This document shows, one piece after another, positions 1-7,256 of a stretch of 15,078 nt of DNA. The stretch is from Roseiarcus sp049513815. GTDB taxonomy: Bacteria; Pseudomonadota; Alphaproteobacteria; Rhizobiales; Beijerinckiaceae. The position numbers and the translations under genes were made by a program. Every line of letters begins with the position of its first letter. Positions within the stretch are counted from its first letter, which is position 1. The notes below the pieces were generated by a model. It was not told where the DNA came from. It did not search any database and worked only from the letters and a program-made list of their open reading frames with translations. The stretch spans positions 1-15,078 of the forward strand of contig JBEKVR010000124.1 in NCBI GenBank assembly GCA_049513815.1, read 5' to 3'.

Positions 1-444
1 GGAGACGGTCATCTCGCGGAGCCGCGCTTGCAGATCGATATGCTCCCGCACGGTCTGAAGATCGCGCCAGAAGCGGTTGGGGCTGACGCCGGAGTCGAAG
101 GCGGCGCCTGGGACGTTGCGCACGCGCACGCGCCAATCTTCCTCGCAGAGCACGGCGTTGAACCAATTGGCGAGCTGGCTCCAATCCAACCAGTCCCAGT
201 CGTCGATCGGGATGACGTTGATTGTCGTTCCCTTCTTGCGGCGGGCCGCCGCGAACTGCTTCTCGACTTCGGAGTGCACGCGCGCGCCGGCCTCGTACGC
301 CGTTGCGCGATCCGTCGTTCGCAGCGAGCGTTGCACGCGGGAGAACGCGAATCCGTCGGCGATATCCTCGGGTACGCGGCGGACGTATTGATACGTACGG
401 CCGCGTTTGGTGATGTGGGAAGCGAAGGGCATTTCGTCGTCCAT
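1..444 (-). CDS. Site-specific integrase (tyrosine recombinase type), N-terminal part, cut by window edge
   Basis: Reading the minus strand from the ATG at 444 gives 148 uninterrupted codons to the left edge, so the gene is partial at its 3' end. The protein starts MDDEMPFASHITKRGR and continues with the pattern TYQYVRRVPEDI, then VQRSLRTTDRATAYE. This 'YxYxRRVPxDl ... v.rSLrT.d...A' layout is typical of the N-terminal SAM-like/DUF6538-type region of phage and genomic-island integrases. The catalytic domain (R-H-R-Y) would lie outside the window, so recombinase activity cannot be confirmed. A second ATG lies four codons downstream (432) and a TTG nine bases upstream; AAGGA at 466-470 (complement) is somewhat far from the ATG. 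The gene starts 96 bp from the 3' end of a tRNA-Ile2 gene, the classic position for an island integrase. Such enzymes recombine attP on a circular element with attB in a tRNA. Family assignment is fairly sure; the element's nature is unknown. Confidence 0.72.
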   Translation of the reverse strand, partial: MDDEMPFASHITKRGRTYQYVRRVPEDIADGFAFSRVQRSLRTTDRATAYEAGARVHSEVEKQFAAARRKKGTTINVIPIDDWDWLDWSQLANWFNAVLCEEDWRVRVRNVPGAAFDSGVSPNRFWRDLQTVREHIDLQARLREMTVS

Positions 445-464
445 GTTCTGCAATATGTTATGCA

Positions 465-484
465 GTCCTTGCGGATGCAAGGAC
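465..484. repeat. Perfect 8-bp inverted repeat upstream of the integrase
   Basis: GTCCTTGC (465-472) and GCAAGGAC (477-484) are exact reverse complements around a 4-base loop. The hairpin lies 20 bp upstream of the integrase ATG and its left arm includes the AAGGA that could serve as the integrase ribosome binding site. Folding could mask that site, or the repeat could be a binding site for integrase or an excisionase. Function is inferred only. Confidence 0.5.
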
Positions 485-495
485 CCTGGACGGCG

Positions 496-512
496 ATAAG
501 TGGCTGACTTAT
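496..512. repeat. Perfect 6-bp inverted repeat between integrase and tRNA
   Basis: ATAAGT (496-501) and ACTTAT (507-512) flank a 5-base spacer. It lies in a patch (about 495-535) much richer in A and T than the rest of the window, between the integrase start and the tRNA 3' end. Such patches commonly hold arm-type recombinase sites or the integrase promoter. No direct evidence favours one role. Confidence 0.4.
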
Positions 513-540
513 ATGGTTAACTATCTTGATGCGACGCGCC

Positions 541-616
541 TGGTGGGCCGGGCAGGACTCGAACCTGCAACCAGACCGTTATGAGCGGCCGGCTCTGACC
601 ATTGAGCTACCGGCCC
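541..616 (-). tRNA. tRNA-Ile2 (anticodon CAU, lysidine type)
   Basis: On the minus strand a complete 76-base cloverleaf can be drawn. The acceptor strand GGGCCGG (610-616) pairs with CCGGCCC (545-551), followed by discriminator A and an encoded CCA (541-543). The D-stem is GCTC/GAGC, the T-loop contains GGTTCGAGTCC, and the anticodon loop is CTCATAA, giving anticodon CAT. CAU-anticodon tRNAs can be initiator Met, elongator Met or Ile2. The loop CTCATAA and the G-rich acceptor resemble the Ile2 species whose C34 becomes lysidine so that it reads AUA. The initiator is excluded by the G1-C72 pair and the absence of three G-C pairs next to the anticodon loop. The 3' end faces the integrase, so this tRNA is probably the att site of the element to the left; it remains intact. 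Confidence 0.9.
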
Positions 617-639
617 TTTAGGGGCGCGAGGGACGCGGG

Positions 640-668
640 ATTAAACCCAATCCGGACCCAAGACGCAA
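640..668 (-). promoter_or_regulatory. Sigma-70-type promoter for tRNA-Ile2
   Basis: On the minus strand a -35 hexamer TTGCGT (complement of 663-668) is followed by exactly 17 bases and a -10 hexamer TTTAAT (complement of 640-645). This predicts a start near 633, leaving a short leader before the tRNA 5' end at 616. Both hexamers and the spacing fit housekeeping promoters. Confidence 0.55.
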
Positions 669-797
669 ACGCTCGCCGCCACGGACCGGCGGCCGCCCCA
701 ACTTCGCCATTGATTTCGTTTCATTAGCGCCCAGTCTATGCTAGGCGACGCGGCTGCGGACCGCTCGCGCTTCCCGCCGCGGCGCACCATGGAGACG

Positions 798-1535
798 ATG
801 TCGGCCCCCGCAACCAGAGCGGATTGGGCGGCCCCGGGGCTGGAGTTCGCTTCCGACGCGACCTCGCCGTTTGGCCGCGACCCGATTCGGCGGCGCGCTT
901 TCGCCGCTGCGAAGCGTCATTCGCGGCTGGTGCGCTTCATGCGCATCGCCACGCCGACGGCGGCGCTGCTCGCCGTTGCGACAATGATTGTCTTCGCCGT
1001 GTTCGATCCGTTCCGCCGCGAGATCGGCGGTTTGACAGTCGGCGAGCTCAGCGTCGACGGATCGAAGATCATCATGAGCCATCCGCGCCTGACCGGCACG
1101 CGCAAAGACGGCCGCGCTTATGTCGTCAACGCCGCCAAGGCGATCCAGGACGTCGCGCATCCGGCGGCGGTGGAGCTGAGAGAGATCGACGGCGACGTCA
1201 CGATGGCCGACGACAGCCGCATGCGCATCAACGCCGCCGTCGGCCTCTATGACAACGTCCGCCAGTTTCTCAAACTGACGCAGGACGTGCATCTGCGCAG
1301 CCCGAGTTATGACGTGACGCTCGCCGCCGCCGACATTGACTTCAAAACCGGCGTCTACCGTTCCGATCGGCCGGTGTCGGTCGTCACCAGCAACGGCGCG
1401 ACGATCCACGCCGATTCGGCCGAAGCGCACGACAACGGCGCCGAACTGACGTTCATCGGTCACGTGCGGTCGACTTTTGCCGGCGAAACCATCACGGCGC
1501 CGGCGCCCGGCGATTTGAAAGGAACCGCACCATGA
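798..1535 (+). CDS. lptC: LPS export system periplasmic protein LptC
   Basis: LptC is a bitopic inner-membrane protein that takes LPS from the LptB2FG transporter and passes it to LptA. From the ATG at 798 the protein has 245 residues. It has a cytoplasmic N-terminus, a single membrane helix at about residues 47-68 (TAALLAVATMIVFAVF), then a periplasmic beta-jellyroll with the LptC-type alternation (VELREIDGDVTMADDSRM, AADIDFKTGVY). The reading frame is open from an ATG at 738, with further ATGs at 789 and 798. The 738 ATG overlaps a possible -10 hexamer TATGCT (737-742), and GGAGA at 791-795 lies just before 798, so I favour 798; 789 remains possible. The stop codon overlaps the lptA start (ATGA), indicating translational coupling. 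Identity rests on domain pattern plus operon context and is strong. Confidence 0.88.
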   Translation: MSAPATRADWAAPGLEFASDATSPFGRDPIRRRAFAAAKRHSRLVRFMRIATPTAALLAVATMIVFAVFDPFRREIGGLTVGELSVDGSKIIMSHPRLTGTRKDGRAYVVNAAKAIQDVAHPAAVELREIDGDVTMADDSRMRINAAVGLYDNVRQFLKLTQDVHLRSPSYDVTLAAADIDFKTGVYRSDRPVSVVTSNGATIHADSAEAHDNGAELTFIGHVRSTFAGETITAPAPGDLKGTAP

Positions 1536-2117
1536 CCGCCGATCGGCGAAAAGTCGCCGTCGCCCTCGCCTTGGCGCTGGCGTTCGTCGTCGTCGCCCCC
1601 GCCGCTGCGGCGACCAAAGACGCGGGCGCGTCGTTCCTCCCCGGCGCCAGCTCGAAGCAGCCGGTGTCGATCGAGGCGGACAAGCTCGTCTATTTCGACA
1701 AGGAGCAGAAGGCGGTCTACACCGGCAACGTCGTCGTCATCCAGGGCGACAGCAAGATGACCTGCTCAGGACTGACGATCTTCATGGAGAAGGCCGGCGC
1801 GCCGGACGCCGCCCCGGCGGGCGACGCCGCCAAGAACGGGGCGGGCGGTTCGTCGAGCCACGTCAAACACCTCGACGCGGCCGGGCCCGTCACCGTCATC
1901 TCCAAGACCCAGGTCGCCACCGGCGACCGCGCTGCCTACGATAAGGCGCAGAACAAGGTCTGGCTGCTCGGCAACGTGACGCTCAGCGACAGCGGCAACG
2001 TCACCAAGGGCGACAAGCTCACCTACGATCTCGCCACCGGCGAGGCGACGGTCGACACCGGCGCCGCCGGCCGGGTCAAAGGCCTGTTCATCCCTGGCTC
2101 GGGCGGACCGGGCGGCG

Positions 2118-2143
<26 letters not shown>
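1532..2143 (+). CDS. lptA: LPS transport periplasmic protein LptA (OstA-like)
   Basis: The 203-residue protein begins with a signal peptide: basic MTADRRK, a hydrophobic core at about 8-22, and a cleavage-like APAAAA ending near residue 27. An OstA/LptA domain follows at about 45-190, with the typical phrases VSIEADKLVYFDKEQKAVY, TGNVVVIQGD and, in the second half, VTKGDKLTYDLATGEATV. LptA forms the periplasmic filament that carries LPS from LptC to LptD in the outer membrane. A low-complexity stretch rich in Ala, Gly and Pro (about residues 88-110) separates two halves of the domain, as in other alphaproteobacterial homologues. The start ATG overlaps the lptC stop, and the 3' end overlaps the lptB start by 26 bp in another frame. 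The three genes are therefore one operon. Confidence 0.9.
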
Positions 2144-3009
<866 letters not shown>

Positions 3010-3011
<2 letters not shown>

Positions 3012-3028
3012 CGGCGCGCGCCGCCGCT
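3010..3028. terminator. Symmetric GC hairpin between convergent lptB and HPr genes
   Basis: AGCGGCG (3010-3016) and CGCCGCT (3022-3028) are exact reverse complements around a 5-base loop, and 3011-3024 is itself a perfect 14-bp palindrome. The hairpin fills the 16-bp gap between the stop codons and overlaps both. There is no strong T-run on either side, so a bidirectional terminator or transcript 3'-end stabiliser is inferred from position rather than proven. Confidence 0.45.
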
Positions 3029-3354
3029 TACTCGTCTTCGTTGAAGCGGTTGGCGACCAGCGCTTCGAGCGCGTCGAGCGCCTCGGCCGCCTGGGCGCCA
3101 AGGGCGGTGACGGTGATCGTCGAGCCGAGCCCGGCGCCGAGCATCAAGATGCCCATGATCGAATCGCCGCCGACGGTTTCGCCGCAGCGGGTGACTTTGA
3201 CCTCCGCGTCGAAGCGTTCGACGCATTGCACGAACTTGGCGGTCGCTCGCGCGTGCAGGCCTTTGCGATTGACGATATGGAGATCGCGCGCATGCGCGCC
3301 CACCATGACCGGCGGCGGGGGACAGTCGTCCTCGTCCAACGGTGTTTCGCTCAT
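3028..3354 (-). CDS. ptsH: HPr-family phosphocarrier protein (regulatory PTS)
   Basis: The 108-residue protein carries the HPr signature. The phospho-accepting histidine is His34 in RKGLHARAT, and the regulatory serine is Ser65 in GGDSIMGIL, the site HPr kinase acts on in this family. The fold ends with ITVTALGAQAAEALDALEALV, the standard last strand and helix. Compared with the usual 85-90 residues there is an extra N-terminal tail of about 20, acidic then proline-rich (LDEDDCPPPPV). The start ATG overlaps the upstream EIIA stop (ATGA), showing coupling. In alphaproteobacteria this HPr works with PtsP/EI-Ntr, ManX-type EIIA and HprK in regulatory phosphotransfer, not sugar import. The symbol could equally be npr or ptsO; function as phosphocarrier is secure. 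Confidence 0.92.
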   Translation of the reverse strand: MSETPLDEDDCPPPPVMVGAHARDLHIVNRKGLHARATAKFVQCVERFDAEVKVTRCGETVGGDSIMGILMLGAGLGSTITVTALGAQAAEALDALEALVANRFNEDE

Positions 3355-3752
3355 TTGCCGGCCAGCACCTTGCTTGCCACGGTGATATATTTTCGCCCGG
3401 CGTCTCGTGCTTCCATCACGGCGTGATCGAGATCGGCGCTTTCGCGCAACGTCGTCAGCTTGATTAGCATCGGCAAGTTGATGCCGCAGATGACCTCGAC
3501 GCGGCCGCCGTCCATCACCGAGATCGCGAGGTTCGACGGCGTGCCGCCGAACATGTCGGTGAGCAGCACGACGCCGCTACCGTCTTGAACGCGCGCCACT
3601 GCGCCGAGGATGTCGGCGCGGCGCTGCTCCATGTCGTCTTCCGGGCCGATCGTGATCGTCTCGAACCGCGACTGCGGACCAACGACGTGTTCGAGCGCGG
3701 CGCGAAACCCAGTGGCGAGCTGGCCGTGAGTGACCAGGACCATTCCGATCAT
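3351..3752 (-). CDS. PTS system mannose-type EIIA component (regulatory)
   Basis: From the ATG at 3752 this gives 133 residues, the normal length of a stand-alone mannose-family EIIA domain. The active-site histidine is His9 in MVLVTHGQLATGF. Other family hallmarks are the segments ITIGPEDDMEQRR and VVLLTDMFGGTPSNLA, followed by VICGINLPMLIKL. It receives a phosphoryl group from HPr. No EIIB, EIIC or EIID gene is nearby, so a regulatory role is expected, as for ManX/PtsM homologues in rhizobia and Brucella. The frame is open further upstream to 3860 but that part lacks family similarity; an alternative ATG is at 3743. The 164 bp separating it from hprK contain a weak promoter-like pair on the minus strand (TTGAAC, complement of 3842-3847, and AAAAAT, complement of 3819-3824), so an internal promoter is possible. 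Confidence 0.9.
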   Translation of the reverse strand: MIGMVLVTHGQLATGFRAALEHVVGPQSRFETITIGPEDDMEQRRADILGAVARVQDGSGVVLLTDMFGGTPSNLAISVMDGGRVEVICGINLPMLIKLTTLRESADLDHAVMEARDAGRKYITVASKVLAGK

Positions 3753-3916
3753 CAAGATTCCATCGTCTTCGCGCGCCGCCGCCGCGCCGGCGGAGGGTCT
3801 CGACCCTGTGGAGGGCGCATTTTTGTGCAGTGCGGCGCAATGTTCAAGCGAAATTCGCAAAAGCCAACGATCAGCATCACAGCGACACGACCGTCGTCAA
3901 GTCGCCATGATCCGCC

Positions 3917-4384
3917 TCAAACTCGGCGGGCGAGCGATTCCAGGACGACCCGGGCGTGGTCGGCGGGTCCGTGGGCCGGATCGAGCGGCACGCGCGGCAG
4001 TCGGACGCCGAGGATTTCAGCCGACAATTCACCCTCTTCGGGCAGGCGCGGCGGCGATTCGCCCCGCCCGGCGAGATCGACGACTAGCCGGATTACGGCG
4101 GCCGGCTCGGCGGCGACAGCGATCAGGCCTTCGAAGCGCCGCTCGATCCTGCCGGCGAATTCAGGCGCGCCGCGCGCAACCAGGCGGTCGCCAAAGGCGC
4201 GCGCGAAGGCGCGATCGTCGGCGATCAGCGCGGCGAAACTGGCGCGCGCGCGCGCCGCCCAAATCAACGCCAACGCGAGCGAACTCTTGCCGGCGCCAGA
4301 ATGACCGCGCAGCAGCACGCCGCTTTCCCCGACGACGAGCGCCGTCGCATGCAGGGCGGTCCAGCCCGCCGGCGTCGCGCTCAC
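3917..4384 (-). CDS. hprK: Truncated HPr kinase/phosphorylase (HprK, catalytic domain only)
   Basis: The 155-residue product corresponds to the C-terminal catalytic half of HprK. Walker A is GHSGAGKSS at 27-35, preceded by the HprK-like opening HATALVVGESGVLLRG. The segments ALIADDRAF and LVARGAPEFAGRIERRFEGL match the metal-binding and catalytic region, though it is shorter than in Firmicutes, where the protein is about 310 residues with an N-terminal domain. The short form is the normal alphaproteobacterial type and is not a broken gene. It phosphorylates HPr on its serine in related species. The start is GTG and overlaps the chvG stop (GTGA), so it is translated with the sensor kinase. Its downstream neighbours are its likely substrate HPr and EIIA. 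Confidence 0.92.
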   Translation of the reverse strand: MSATPAGWTALHATALVVGESGVLLRGHSGAGKSSLALALIWAARARASFAALIADDRAFARAFGDRLVARGAPEFAGRIERRFEGLIAVAAEPAAVIRLVVDLAGRGESPPRLPEEGELSAEILGVRLPRVPLDPAHGPADHARVVLESLARRV

Positions 4385-6285
4385 GGAACGATCGCCGGCA
4401 GGACGACGACGAAGCGCGCGCCCGCGCCATGGCGCTCCGGCTCTTCGCCGTTTACGGTCTCCGGCGTCCCCGGGCGGTTCTCAGCCCAGATGCGCCCGCC
4501 GTGGGCTTCGACGATCTGACGCGAGATCGACAAGCCCAATCCGGAGTTCTGGCCGAATCCCTGCTCGGGCCGGTCGGTATAGAAGCGCTCGAAGATGCGC
4601 TCGAGCGCATGCGGCGGGATGCCCGGGCCGTCGTCGTCGATGATCGCCCACACCTCTTCGCGACCCTCCCCGCCGTCGGCGGTCGGCTGGCAGACGGCGC
4701 GGCGCAAAGTGACGCGCACCTCGTCTCCCGGCTTCGAGAACGAACACGCGTTGTCGATGAGGTTGGTGAGCACTTGAGCAAGGCGGGAATCGTGGCCGAT
4801 CACGAAGAAGTCGGTCGGCCGCGCGGCGCCGAGCCGCTCCACCGTCAGTTTCAGCGTAACGCCGTTGCTGCGCGGCGAATCCGAAACCATCGCGACCACC
4901 GCTTTGACGACTTCGACCAGATCGACCGGGCCGGAGTCGCCGCGCGCGAGTTCGGCGTCGAGCCGCGAAGCGTTGGAGATGTCGCTGATCAGCCGGTCGA
5001 GACGGTGCACGTCGTGCTGCATGATGTCGAGCAGACGATCGCGCGATGGGCCGGATTTGACCCGCGGCAGCGTCTCCACCGCGCTGCGCAGCGAGGTCAG
5101 TGGGTTCTTCAGCTCGTGGGCGACATCGGCGGCGAAGCTCTCGATCGCGTCGATGCGGTTGTAGAGCGCCTGAGTCATGTCGCGCAGCGCACCCGACAGA
5201 TGGCCGATCTCGTCGGAGCGGGCGGTGAAGTCGGGGATCTGCTGGCGCGATCTGATGCCGCGCCGCACCCGCTCGGCTGCTTCGGCCAATTTGCGCACCG
5301 GCTCGGCGATGGTGTTGGCGAGCAACAGCGACAGCACCAGCATCACTGTCGCCAGCACGAGGAAGACGCGCAGCAGCGCCCAGCGCTCCGACGCGATCAC
5401 TGAATCGATGTCGCCGCCCTGAGTCGAGAGAAGCAACGCGCCGCGGATCGCGCCGCCGGCGCGTTGGATCGGCGCCGCGACCAAAACGATTGTCTCGTCG
5501 GCGGAGTCGACCCGCACTGTCGCTTCGGTTCGGCCGGCGAACGCCGCGGCGACCTCAGGCATCGACTTGCCGTTGGTCGCCCACTCCTCGACGGCGCGCC
5601 GTTTCTTCGCCGGCGTGAAGGATTGGCGCAAGTCGCTCCATGCCTTTTGCCACCACGGCAGGGTCTCGGAGCTCGCCTCGGAGCGCAGGGCGGGGCCGCG
5701 CAGCGACAGCGTGCTCGAATCGAGCAGCAGCAGGCCGTCGAGATCGTAAATGCGGGCGCGGGTGTGGGTCGGCGTGACGAGGCGGTGCAGCACTGGGCCG
5801 ACCCGCTCAGGGTTGATCGAGAACTCGATCGATTCCTCGTTGTCTTTCTGCCGCTCGGCGTCCTCGTTGGGCGCGATTTGCAGCAGCTTCTCGGGGTCGA
5901 CGGTGATCGTGTCGGTCTCGACCGTCGCTGACGCCGCGATCGCCGCGGAGATGATGCTGGCCTGGGTCTTCAGACTCTGCGTCCGCGCGGCGATGATGTC
6001 GGCGCGGAACTGGTTGAGCAGCAGGAAGGCGACGACCAGAACCAGTAGCCCGCCGAGATTGAGGAAGACGATACGGCGGGTCAGCGAAGAGGAAAAGCTG
6101 GAGAGCGCCGCGCGCCTGAAGATGCGCAGCCTTTGGCGCGCGCGCGACTTCCGCCATCGCGCGTTCGCGGCGGAAAGGAACGGTTCGATATGCGCTTCGC
6201 TGCTCATTGCTGCGCGCGGCGCCGGTCGCGCCGCGCCTTGATTCTCCCCGGCGTCACGCTTCTCGGAAGCGGTAACCGACGCCAT
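4381..6285 (-). CDS. chvG: Sensor histidine kinase ChvG (ExoS/BvrS family)
   Basis: The 634-residue reading contains a membrane helix at about 72-91, a periplasmic sensor region at 92-303, a second helix at 304-323 and a HAMP linker to about 376. A HisKA domain follows with phospho-acceptor His390 in ADVAHELKNPLTSLRS. The ATPase domain has N-box Asn512 (TNLIDNACSF), G1 box DDDGPGI (550-556) and GLGL (582-585). The order and the phrase SSFSSSLTRRIVFLNL match ChvG/ExoS/BvrS, which with ChvI controls envelope, exopolysaccharide, acid and host-interaction genes. The ATG at 6285 lies 32 bp inside chvI; an alternative ATG at 6207 (608 residues) avoids this overlap and is about as plausible, because residues 1-26 look non-conserved. 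The stop overlaps the hprK GTG. Confidence 0.94.
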   Translation of the reverse strand: MASVTASEKRDAGENQGAARPAPRAAMSSEAHIEPFLSAANARWRKSRARQRLRIFRRAALSSFSSSLTRRIVFLNLGGLLVLVVAFLLLNQFRADIIAARTQSLKTQASIISAAIAASATVETDTITVDPEKLLQIAPNEDAERQKDNEESIEFSINPERVGPVLHRLVTPTHTRARIYDLDGLLLLDSSTLSLRGPALRSEASSETLPWWQKAWSDLRQSFTPAKKRRAVEEWATNGKSMPEVAAAFAGRTEATVRVDSADETIVLVAAPIQRAGGAIRGALLLSTQGGDIDSVIASERWALLRVFLVLATVMLVLSLLLANTIAEPVRKLAEAAERVRRGIRSRQQIPDFTARSDEIGHLSGALRDMTQALYNRIDAIESFAADVAHELKNPLTSLRSAVETLPRVKSGPSRDRLLDIMQHDVHRLDRLISDISNASRLDAELARGDSGPVDLVEVVKAVVAMVSDSPRSNGVTLKLTVERLGAARPTDFFVIGHDSRLAQVLTNLIDNACSFSKPGDEVRVTLRRAVCQPTADGGEGREEVWAIIDDDGPGIPPHALERIFERFYTDRPEQGFGQNSGLGLSISRQIVEAHGGRIWAENRPGTPETVNGEEPERHGAGARFVVVLPAIVP

Positions 6286-6952
6286 AGAGCGTCTCGATCA
6301 TTTCGAACTCGGGCTCGACGACCTTGAACTTCTTACGCAGTCGCTTGATGTGGCTGTCGATCGTCCGGTCGTCGACGTAGACTTGGTCGTCGTAGGCGGC
6401 GTCCATCAGCGCATTGCGGCTCTTGACGACGCCAGGGCGTGTGGCCAGCGCCTGGAGGATGAGGAACTCGGTCACCGTCAGGGTCACCGGTTCGTTGTCC
6501 CAGGTGCAGGTGTGACGCTCGGGGTCCATTTTCAGCCGCCCACGCTCGAGAACTTTGGCCTCGCTCTCCTTCTGACTGGCGGCGTCCTTCGGATTGGCGC
6601 GCCTGAGGATCGCTTTGACCCGCTCGACCAGCAGCCGTTGCGAGAATGGTTTGCGGATGAAGTCGTCGGCCCCCATCTTGAGACCGAACAACTCGTCGAT
6701 CTCCTCGTCTTTGGAGGTGAGGAAGATCACCGGCAAGTCGGACTTCTGCCGCAACCGGCGCAAGAGCTCCATCCCGTCCATGCGCGGCATCTTGATGTCG
6801 AAGATGGCGAGATCGGGCGGGCTGGCCTTCAGCCCGTCGAGGGCGCTGGCGCCGTCGGTGTAGGTCTGCACGCGATAGCCTTCGGCCTCCAGCGACAGGG
6901 AGACTGAGGTGAGAATGTTGCGGTCGTCGTCGACCAGGGCGATCGTCGGCAT
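6254..6952 (-). CDS. chvI: DNA-binding response regulator ChvI (OmpR family)
   Basis: The 232-residue regulator has an N-terminal receiver with acidic residues Asp8-10, phospho-acceptor Asp52 in AIFDIKMPRMDG, the conserved Thr of FLTSKDEE and Lys of IRKPFS. A linker rich in charged residues is followed by an OmpR-type winged helix with TLTVTEFLILQALA and VDDRTIDSHIKRLRKKF, ending in GVGYRFREA. The DNA-binding end is nearly invariant among rhizobial ChvI/ExoI/BvrR proteins, so the name is well supported. A clear ribosome binding site AGGAG (complement of 6957-6961) precedes the ATG. It is the first gene of the leftward operon chvI-chvG-hprK-EIIA-HPr. In many Rhizobiales a divergent pckA gene lies upstream; here the divergent gene encodes an FMN split-barrel protein. 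Confidence 0.95.
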   Translation of the reverse strand: MPTIALVDDDRNILTSVSLSLEAEGYRVQTYTDGASALDGLKASPPDLAIFDIKMPRMDGMELLRRLRQKSDLPVIFLTSKDEEIDELFGLKMGADDFIRKPFSQRLLVERVKAILRRANPKDAASQKESEAKVLERGRLKMDPERHTCTWDNEPVTLTVTEFLILQALATRPGVVKSRNALMDAAYDDQVYVDDRTIDSHIKRLRKKFKVVEPEFEMIETLYGVGYRFREA

Positions 6953-7256
6953 GACTCTCCTGCTTCCATCCGCTTGCGTCGCGTCGGCTGGCCGCCGCCG
7001 CTTCCCACAAGGCGCGGCGGCACAATAAAGCCTTTCGCGGCCGAAGTGTGGCCCTCTTGAGGACCGCCTGGGCGGCGATGCGGCTTCCGCCGCGCGCCTT
7101 TTCGCCCGCCTCTGGCCAAAATAGTCCCCTTTGCCGAATGTTCAACCGCCCCGCGGGCGATCCGGTCCGCCGACTTGACCGCGCCGGCGCGGCGCGCTTT
7201 GTCTCGCCCGGCCGGCGGCGGTCAAGCCGGCGACGCTCAAGAGAGGGACGACGAAC
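6953..7256. other. Divergent intergenic region between chvI and the FMN-barrel gene
   Basis: This 304-bp gap holds no convincing gene. The chvI side has the AGGAG ribosome binding site and a TATTGT hexamer on the minus strand (around 7023-7028) but no clear -35. The rightward side has TTGACC (7175-7180), 17 bases and TTTGTC (7198-7203), a promoter-like pair with a poor -10. This pair is embedded in the long hairpin at 7174-7226 listed separately. Confidence 0.4.
7174..7226 (+). promoter_or_regulatory. Long interrupted hairpin in the leader of the FMN-barrel gene
   Basis: CTTGACCGC (7174-7182) pairs perfectly with GCGGTCAAG (7218-7226). Inside it GCCGGC (7183-7188) pairs with GCCGGC (7211-7216), leaving a single bulged G at 7217 and a 22-base loop. 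A 14-bp perfect palindrome (7179-7192) overlaps the left arm. The hairpin ends 30 bp before the start codon at 7257. It could be a 5'-UTR structure or a pair of operator half-sites; no known riboswitch class is recognised. Confidence 0.45.

Noticed and set aside
28..507. 159-codon rightward open frame at the left edge
   Set aside because: It is antisense to the integrase frame, which has clear family motifs; the rightward translation resembles nothing.
541..616. Initiator or elongator tRNA-Met (anticodon CAU)
   Set aside because: The initiator's C1-A72 mismatch and three G-C pairs in the anticodon stem are absent, and the CTCATAA loop fits Ile2 better than elongator Met.
3917..4384. hprK as a pseudogene because it is half the Firmicutes length
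   Set aside because: The short catalytic-domain-only form is normal in alphaproteobacteria, and the frame is intact with Walker A and coupled start.
3730..5403. 557-codon rightward open frame
   Set aside because: It is an Arg/Ala-rich shadow antisense to hprK and chvG, both of which have all their motifs on the other strand.
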